The translations under genes were made by a program, and so were the position numbers. This document shows positions 34,766 to 39,813 of a stretch of 39,813 bases of DNA, one piece after another. Source of the DNA: Cloacimonetes bacterium UBA5284 (lineage in GTDB: Bacteria; Cloacimonadota; Cloacimonadia; Cloacimonadales; Cloacimonadaceae); assembly GCA_002410505.1 (NCBI GenBank), contig DHSO01000018.1, positions 1-39,813 of the forward strand, read 5' to 3'. The notes below the pieces were generated by a model. It was given only the letters and a program-made list of their open reading frames with translations, searched no databases and had not been told where the DNA came from. Positions within the stretch are counted from its first letter, which is position 1. Every line of letters starts with the position of its first letter.

Positions 34766-35551
34766 GTGCGATTCATAGTATGCATCAAACAAGTTCCCAA
34801 TACCACAGAGATCAAGATTGACCCCCTTACCAACACCTTGGTGCGCGAAGGTGTGGAAAGTATTTTGAATCCCTTTGATCAATATGCCGTGGAAGAAGCG
34901 GTTCGCCTCAAAGAAGCTCACGGCGGCAGCGTTGTCGCCATCAGTATGGGCCCTCCTCAGGTGGAAAGCACCTTGCGAGAAGCGGTATCTTTGGGTGTGG
35001 ATGAGATCATTCTGCTGTCGGATCGCAAATTTGCCGGCGCGGATACCTGGGCCACCAGTTACACTCTGGCAGCGGCTATCAAACGCTTGGGAGAATACAA
35101 TCTCATCCTCACCGGACAGCAAGCCATAGATGGCGATACTGCTCAGGTAGGGCCCGGCATCGCGGCGCATCTGGATATTCCGCAAACCTGCTTTGTGCGC
35201 AAGATAGAAAGCTTGGATGGTCACAAAGTAAGGGTGCAACGCCTCATGGAAGACGGCTTTGATACCATGGAAACCTGTACTCCGGCGCTGATCTCGGTCG
35301 TAAAAGAGATAAATACTCCGCGTCTGCCTTCTCTGCGTGGCAAACGCAATGCCAAAAACGTGGCATTAACGGTGTGGAACGCAGAAGATCTGGGCCTCGA
35401 TGAATGTAATACAGGGCTGAATGGATCCCCCACACAAGTATTGAATATATTCAGTCCCAAACACGAAAAAAAGGTGGAAAAGTTCGATGGCGACAGCGAT
35501 GCGGCCGTAGATCTCATTATCCGCCGCCTGGATGAATTTACCAAGAGATAG
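34766..35551 (+). CDS. etfB: Electron transfer flavoprotein, beta subunit
   Basis: A 261-residue subunit. It opens with the family start VRFIVCIKQVPNTTEI at a GTG (34766) behind a GGAG site; the nearby ATG at 34764 is out of frame. The signature AIDGDTAQVGPGIAAHL (118-136 region) binds AMP or, in bifurcating ETFs, a second FAD. ETF needs an alpha subunit with the main FAD; no etfA follows here (the next gene is lgt), so the partner must be elsewhere. Pathway: acyl-CoA or other dehydrogenase electron transfer, possibly electron bifurcation in an anaerobe. Confidence 0.94.
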   Translation: MRFIVCIKQVPNTTEIKIDPLTNTLVREGVESILNPFDQYAVEEAVRLKEAHGGSVVAISMGPPQVESTLREAVSLGVDEIILLSDRKFAGADTWATSYTLAAAIKRLGEYNLILTGQQAIDGDTAQVGPGIAAHLDIPQTCFVRKIESLDGHKVRVQRLMEDGFDTMETCTPALISVVKEINTPRLPSLRGKRNAKNVALTVWNAEDLGLDECNTGLNGSPTQVLNIFSPKHEKKVEKFDGDSDAAVDLIIRRLDEFTKR

Positions 35552-35555
35552 GTAT

Positions 35556-36371
35556 ATGCTAGTATTTCCTGAAATTAATCCCGAAATAGCCAGTTTCTCC
35601 ATCTTGGGGCTGGATCTGCACATCCGCTGGTACGGGCTCTTTTATGTGCTGAGCTTCGTAGCGGCATACTTTTTGTACAAACCGCTTTTACGGCGCCGGG
35701 GCATCAATCTCGACCGGGAGAAGTATGAATCCGTCATCTTCTATGTAATGTTGGGCGTGATTTTGGGTGGCCGCCTGGGATACATCCTCTTTTACAACCT
35801 GATCTACTACCTTCAGCATCCCTTGATGATCTTTGCCGTCTGGGAAGGGGGCATGAGCTTCCATGGTGGCGCTATTGGCGTGATTGTCGCCGGGATGATG
35901 TTTTGCAAAAAAAACAAGCTGTCTTTTTACCAAATGGCAGATCCCGCCATGCCACTGGTGTCGATAGGTTTGGGACTGGGACGCTTGGGAAACTTTATAA
36001 ACGCAGAGCTATGGGGCAAGGTAAGCACATTGCCTTGGGCCATGGTCTTTCCCGGTGCCGGAGATTTGCCGCGTCACCCCACTCAGCTTTATGAGATGCT
36101 CACGGAAGGTCTGTTGCTGGGTCTTTTTAGCTGGTATCTGCTGGGCAAAAAGCTGAGAGACGGTGTAGTGTTTTGGGCTTTCATAGCCTTCTATGGCCTT
36201 GTCCGTTTCCTCATAGAATTTGTGCGCGTACCGGATGACATCAGTTTTTATGAGGATTTTGGCTTCATCCTGGGTATTATGACTATAGGCCAATTTCTTT
36301 CCCTGCTGATGGTAATAGCCGCGGGAATTGGTTTTTGGCACATTTACAGGAGGCGAAATGAAGCGCTATAG
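35556..36371 (+). CDS. lgt: Prolipoprotein diacylglyceryl transferase
   Basis: A 271-residue inner-membrane enzyme that attaches diacylglycerol to the lipobox cysteine. FPEINPEIASF and the RWYGL motif lie near the start; His103 is in SFHGG; the signature GRLGNFINAELWG spans 142-154; HPTQLYE lies at 174-180. Seven or so membrane spans. I chose the ATG at 35556, just after the etfB stop and behind an AGG; an ATG at 35532 would lie inside etfB without a ribosome site. Several lipoproteins in this window are its substrates. Confidence 0.96.
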   Translation: MLVFPEINPEIASFSILGLDLHIRWYGLFYVLSFVAAYFLYKPLLRRRGINLDREKYESVIFYVMLGVILGGRLGYILFYNLIYYLQHPLMIFAVWEGGMSFHGGAIGVIVAGMMFCKKNKLSFYQMADPAMPLVSIGLGLGRLGNFINAELWGKVSTLPWAMVFPGAGDLPRHPTQLYEMLTEGLLLGLFSWYLLGKKLRDGVVFWAFIAFYGLVRFLIEFVRVPDDISFYEDFGFILGIMTIGQFLSLLMVIAAGIGFWHIYRRRNEAL

Positions 36372-37080
36372 AATAGTTATCGTAATATTGGTCTTGTTGA
36401 TCCTGGCCGGCTGCAGCGGAAATCTGCGCATTAGCGAAGAAGAAAAGCTGAAACGCGAGCTGAAGAAATGGGAGAGCTTTTCCGGCGAGGGCATTGCCGA
36501 AATCTCCGCGTTTGGCTTTAGCCTGCGCAAGCCCTTCTATGTGGCAAAAAGCATGGAACAAATGCGCATGGACATCGTTGAAGGCGGCTTGCTGGGTGCT
36601 ATGGGTGCCCCGGTGATCAGCATGTATCTGGGTGAATACTTCACGATGAAATCCACCCTGATGCCGGCCCTCGAAGCACTGAATATTGCCGACAAAATAC
36701 CTACCCGGTCCCTGTCGCTATTCTCTTCTTCAGATATGCTGTTCGATCGCTATGGAGCCGAAATCATCGCCAATAAAGCCATTATTCGCGATAGCCTGGA
36801 GATCAAATTTCGCAAAAACTACGAGCTGGAATCTGTGGTGGACAAAGCCTCCGGCGCGCGCATGACGGTGGATTACAATGCCGGCGGCGATCTGGACGAG
36901 CTGGATATCCGCGTGGGCAAAGGGATTTCTGCCCGGCTTATCTTTGACGCTGTGGATTACGAACGCCCGCAGATTGTAGCTCTGGAGCGCAAGGAAGCTG
37001 GAGCATCCGGTGGCCTGCTCGATATCTTCAATCAGGGTGCCATATTTGACCTCTTGAAAGGCTTGATGGGGGAAGAGTGA
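36358..37080 (+). CDS. LolB-like outer-membrane lipoprotein (DUF4292-type)
   Basis: A 240-residue lipoprotein: lipobox ILAGC (Cys19), preceded by a strong AGGAGG seven bases before the ATG at 36358. The mature part has a LolA/LolB-fold character: KKWESFSGEGIAEISAFGFSL, then PFYVAKSMEQMRMDIVE and alternating strand patterns. LolB accepts lipoproteins from LolA at the outer membrane and is rare outside beta- and gamma-proteobacteria; DUF4292-like proteins are the FCB counterpart. Function is inferred. It overlaps lgt by 14 bases and purB by 4. Confidence 0.7.
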   Translation: MKRYRIVIVILVLLILAGCSGNLRISEEEKLKRELKKWESFSGEGIAEISAFGFSLRKPFYVAKSMEQMRMDIVEGGLLGAMGAPVISMYLGEYFTMKSTLMPALEALNIADKIPTRSLSLFSSSDMLFDRYGAEIIANKAIIRDSLEIKFRKNYELESVVDKASGARMTVDYNAGGDLDELDIRVGKGISARLIFDAVDYERPQIVALERKEAGASGGLLDIFNQGAIFDLLKGLMGEE

Positions 37081-38372
37081 TAGCCCGATACACTTTGCCC
37101 GAAATGGAACGCATCTGGACTGTGGAAAACCGCTATCGTTGCTGGTTGGAGGTGGAATTGGCCGCCGCCGCCGCCATGCACGAAATGGGCAAAATTCCCG
37201 GCGCGGACTACAAGGAAATCTGCGACAAAGCGGATTTTGACCCGGAACGCATAGCCGAGATCGAAGAAAGCACCCGCCACGATGTGATCGCTTTCCTCAC
37301 CAATGTCGCCGAATACGTTGGCCCTGCGTCCCGCTGGATCCATTATGGCATGACCTCTTCAGACGTGCTGGACACAGCCACGGCGATGCAATTGAAGCAA
37401 GCCGGCGAGCTGATCCTCTCTCAACTGCACCGTCTGGCCGAAAACCTGAAATTGAAGGCCCGCGAATACCGTCATACCCTCTGTATGGGCCGCAGTCACG
37501 GCATTCATGCCGAGCCCAGTTCTTTCGGACTGAAATTTGCCCTGTGGTACGACGAAACTCAGCGTAATATCAAACGTTTGGAAGATGCCATCAGCATCGT
37601 GAGTGTGGGACAAATCTCCGGTGCCGTGGGCAATTATGCTCATCTGGATCCGGAGGTGGAAACCCGGGCTTGCAAACACCTCGAATTGCAGCCGGTAAAC
37701 ATCTCCACACAAGTGATTCAGCGTGATCGCCATGCCCAATTCCTTTTCACATTGGCCCAGATCGGCTCCACTTTGGAGAAGATCGCGCTCGAGATTCGCC
37801 ATCTGCAACGCACTGAAGTACGGGAAGCCGAAGAAAACTTCAGTAAGGGGCAAAAAGGCAGTTCCGCCATGCCCCACAAACGAAATCCCATCCTCAGCGA
37901 ACAGCTTTGTGGCCTTGCCCGCATCCTGCGTGCCAATGCCGACGCTGCCCTGGAAAACAACGCCCTGTGGCACGAACGCGACATCTCGCACTCCAGCGTG
38001 GAGCGCGTGATATTGCCGGATAGCAGCATCCTCACCCACTATATGCTGGTGAAAAGCAGCGCCATGATCGAAACTCTGGCTGTATATCCCGATAATATGA
38101 TGAAAAATATAGAACTTACCCATGGTCTGGTGTTTTCCCAGGCTCTGCTGTTGCATCTGGCAAACAGTGGTATGACTCGCGAAAATGCCTATGCGCTGGT
38201 CCAGAAAGAGGCCATGAAATCCATAAACGACGGTGAAGATTTCCAGAGTCTGATCCTCGCGAACCGCGAAATACGCGATGCCCTGGGCCGCGATGAGATC
38301 GCCGCCATCTTCAGTTACGATCGCTATCTGAAGCATGCCGATTTCATCTTGAAACGCTGTGGCATCCTCTAA
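37077..38372 (+). CDS. purB: Adenylosuccinate lyase
   Basis: A 431-residue enzyme acting twice in purine synthesis (SAICAR to AICAR, and adenylosuccinate to AMP). The start is a GTG whose GTGA overlaps the previous stop. Catalytic residues: His68 (STRHDV), His141 (GRSHGIHAEP) and the signature loop GSSAMPHKRNP (261-271) with its mobile serine. The length is standard. Its position among envelope genes is unusual but the frame is intact. Confidence 0.97.
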   Translation: MIARYTLPEMERIWTVENRYRCWLEVELAAAAAMHEMGKIPGADYKEICDKADFDPERIAEIEESTRHDVIAFLTNVAEYVGPASRWIHYGMTSSDVLDTATAMQLKQAGELILSQLHRLAENLKLKAREYRHTLCMGRSHGIHAEPSSFGLKFALWYDETQRNIKRLEDAISIVSVGQISGAVGNYAHLDPEVETRACKHLELQPVNISTQVIQRDRHAQFLFTLAQIGSTLEKIALEIRHLQRTEVREAEENFSKGQKGSSAMPHKRNPILSEQLCGLARILRANADAALENNALWHERDISHSSVERVILPDSSILTHYMLVKSSAMIETLAVYPDNMMKNIELTHGLVFSQALLLHLANSGMTRENAYALVQKEAMKSINDGEDFQSLILANREIRDALGRDEIAAIFSYDRYLKHADFILKRCGIL

Positions 38373-38390
38373 AATATCCGGGAGTGAATC

Positions 38391-38831
38391 ATGAAACACA
38401 TTATCTTTACAATCCTGGCCCTCATCATCTGCCTGCCTGCCTTTGCGCAAGCTGCAAACCGCATCAACGGAGTGTGGTACAATGGTGAAAAAAGCAGCAA
38501 AATCGAGATCAGCCAAAGCGAAGATGGCAGCTTCATCGGCAACATCGTATGGCTGCGCGAAGCAAACGATGCCAAAGGCAATCCCAAAATAGATATCCAC
38601 AATCCCGATGAAAAACTTGCCAAACGCCAACTGATGGGCCTGCAAGTGCTGTCCGGCTTAAAATATAACGGTAAAAGCAAATACAGCGGCGGCAAGATCT
38701 ACGATCCCAAAAGCGGTAAAACCTACTCTGCCAAAGCAGAAATGGTGAACAACAACACTCTTGCGCTGAGGGGCTTCATCGGTATAGCCCTTGCCGGCAG
38801 AACCGACACTTGGATCCGCACCACCAAATGA
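38391..38831 (+). CDS. DUF2147 exported protein
   Basis: A 146-residue protein with a signal peptide (MKHIIFTILALIICLPAFAQA). The DUF2147 pattern follows: GVWYNGEKSSKIEISQS, GKIYDPKSGKTYSAKAEM and the closing LRGFIGIALAGRTDTW. A lipocalin-like beta barrel is expected; function unknown. A GGAG site lies before the ATG. Its stop overlaps the next start as ATGA. Confidence 0.9.
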   Translation: MKHIIFTILALIICLPAFAQAANRINGVWYNGEKSSKIEISQSEDGSFIGNIVWLREANDAKGNPKIDIHNPDEKLAKRQLMGLQVLSGLKYNGKSKYSGGKIYDPKSGKTYSAKAEMVNNNTLALRGFIGIALAGRTDTWIRTTK

Positions 38832-39778
38832 CCAAGATACGGCTGGGCGTATCCGCCTGCCTTCTGGGTCACGAAGTGCGCTATGACGGCGGCCATAAAT
38901 ACGATTCTTGGGTAGTGGATACCCTGGGGAAATATTGCGATTACATCCATCTCTGCCCCGAACATGACTGCGGTATGCCGATCCCCCGGGAAGCATTGAA
39001 TCTGAAAGGCAGCAAAGATGATTACCGGATGCTTACAAACAAGACGGCCAAAGACTATACTGAGCAGATGCTAAGCTGGTCTGCACCGGTGATCGAAAGC
39101 TTGAAAAAGGAGCATCTCTGCGGTTATATCCTGAAAAGCAAATCACCCTCCTGCGGCTTTCAGCGCGTGAAAGTGTATCCCTTGCACGGCGGGGCGGCAG
39201 GCAAGACCGGTGTCGGCATCTTTGCGCGGGAATTGCTGAATGCCTTTCCTTATCTGCCTGTAGAAGAAGAGGGCCGTCTGCACGATCCCGTTCTGCGAGA
39301 GAACTTCATTGAACGCGTATTTGTTACGCACAGCTGGAATATCCTTGTGCAGGAAGGACTTTCGCCGGGCAGCCTGGTTCGCTTTCACACCCGGCACAAA
39401 TACCTGCTGATGGCTCACAGCCCCCAGCATTACCGGGAAATGGGTAAACTGGTGGCAGAAGTAAAAAGCTATCCGATTGATGAATTTGCCGATATCTACT
39501 TCGCAAAACTGATGAGCGCCTGCGCCCTACACGCTACCCCCAGCAAACATCAAAATGTGTTGCTGCATCTTTTGGGCTATTTCAAAAACGACCTGGATAG
39601 CTTTGAAAAACAGGAACTTATCCTGCTGATCTCGCAATACAAAGATGGCATTATTCCGCTGATTGTGCCCGTCACCCTGCTGAACCATTATGTGCGCAAA
39701 TACAATAAAGAATACCTCGCAGAGCAAGTGTATCTGCAGCCTCATCCCATCGAACTGAAACTGCGAAACCACGCTTGA
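38828..39778 (+). CDS. DUF523-DUF1722 (YbgA-type) fusion protein
   Basis: A 316-residue cytoplasmic protein. The N-terminal DUF523 domain (about 1-150) opens RLGVSACLLGHEVRYDGG and contains CPEHDCGMPIPRE and the SPSCGF cysteine motif. The C-terminal DUF1722/YbgA domain (about 185-310) has FHTRHKYLLMAHS and ends in a helix. The cysteines suggest metal or thiol chemistry. YbgA in E. coli lies near the photolyase gene; DUF523 has been linked to tRNA or 2-thiouracil chemistry in some bacteria, as far as I recall. No firm role. The ATG at 38828 overlaps the DUF2147 stop. Confidence 0.9.
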   Translation: MTKIRLGVSACLLGHEVRYDGGHKYDSWVVDTLGKYCDYIHLCPEHDCGMPIPREALNLKGSKDDYRMLTNKTAKDYTEQMLSWSAPVIESLKKEHLCGYILKSKSPSCGFQRVKVYPLHGGAAGKTGVGIFARELLNAFPYLPVEEEGRLHDPVLRENFIERVFVTHSWNILVQEGLSPGSLVRFHTRHKYLLMAHSPQHYREMGKLVAEVKSYPIDEFADIYFAKLMSACALHATPSKHQNVLLHLLGYFKNDLDSFEKQELILLISQYKDGIIPLIVPVTLLNHYVRKYNKEYLAEQVYLQPHPIELKLRNHA

Positions 39779-39811
39779 CAGTGTGGAAGCGTGGCTGCGG
39801 CTTTCAGCCGC
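39769..39811. repeat. Tandem hairpins at the window edge (terminator or REP-like)
   Basis: CCACGCTT (39769-39776) pairs with AAGCGTGG (39787-39794), the first arm overlapping the last codons of the DUF523 gene. A second hairpin, GCGGCT-TTC-AGCCGC, lies at 39797-39811. The window ends before a T-run could be seen. Confidence 0.55.
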
Positions 39812-39813
39812 AT

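Noticed and set aside
37359..38645. A 428-codon minus-strand open frame
   Set aside because: It is the antisense shadow of purB, whose catalytic motifs are all present on the plus strand.
1..39813. CRISPR array, prophage or insertion sequence
   Set aside because: No regularly spaced identical repeats, no transposase or integrase motifs and no terminal inverted repeats bounding genes were seen on either strand.

Overview
This 39.8 kb window looks like a chromosomal segment of an uncultured-type Gram-negative bacterium carrying a replication origin. The best guess for the host is Candidatus Cloacimonadota (WWE1) or a close relative in the FCB assemblage. That assignment is inference. It rests on a 2272-residue secreted modular protein with a type IX-style (Por/FlgD-like) C-terminal sorting domain ending in KMIMMK, on LptE-, LolA-, Lgt- and SurA-type envelope genes (a diderm with LPS-type export), and on core genes that match no familiar proteobacterial order. 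I see no tRNA, rRNA, CRISPR array, insertion sequence or prophage.

Layout. (1) 1-6818, minus: giant secreted adhesin-like protein, cut by the window edge inside its last codon. (2) 14309 to 7118, minus: a seven-gene run lptE-like / rsuA-family pseudouridine synthase / ychF / ftsK / lolA / manC / SagB-type nitroreductase, closed by a terminator at 6981-7013. (3) 14408-15528, plus: an island of an HTH-EIIA fusion gene overlapping purE, facing two unrecognised minus-strand genes (16381 to 15676) across a shared hairpin terminator at 15618-15647. (4) 20811 to 16719, minus: OlsB/GlsB-like N-acyltransferase, PlsC-like acyltransferase, small DUF3098-like membrane protein, DUF58 protein, and the alpha and beta subunits of a class I fumarase. 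(5) 20812-21613: about 800 bases without a convincing gene. (6) 28844 to 21614, minus: a nine-gene overlapping run of two lipoproteins, SurA-like foldase, pgpA, yajC, def, fmt, DUF116 protein and a PDZ-less HtrA protease. (7) 28845-30670: dnaA flanked on both sides by DnaA boxes, including a candidate unwinding element; this is the putative oriC. (8) 31302-39778, plus: one packed run of NDP-sugar epimerase, SLBB export protein, DegT aminotransferase, etfB, lgt, LolB-like lipoprotein, purB, DUF2147 protein and DUF523/DUF1722 protein.

How it fits together. Most of the coding capacity serves envelope construction: lipoprotein maturation and transport (Lgt, LolA, a LolB-like protein), LPS export (LptE-like), polysaccharide precursors and export (ManC, epimerase, DegT aminotransferase, SLBB protein), periplasmic folding and quality control (SurA-like, PpiC-like lipoprotein, HtrA), phospholipid and aminolipid synthesis (PgpA, PlsC-like plus N-acyltransferase) and protein secretion (YajC). 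The strongest non-coding signal is the origin: four exact TTATCCACA-type boxes downstream of dnaA, two more upstream, and a trinucleotide run next to the outermost box. Genes to its left are almost all minus and genes to its right are all plus, as expected for transcription leading away from a bidirectional origin.
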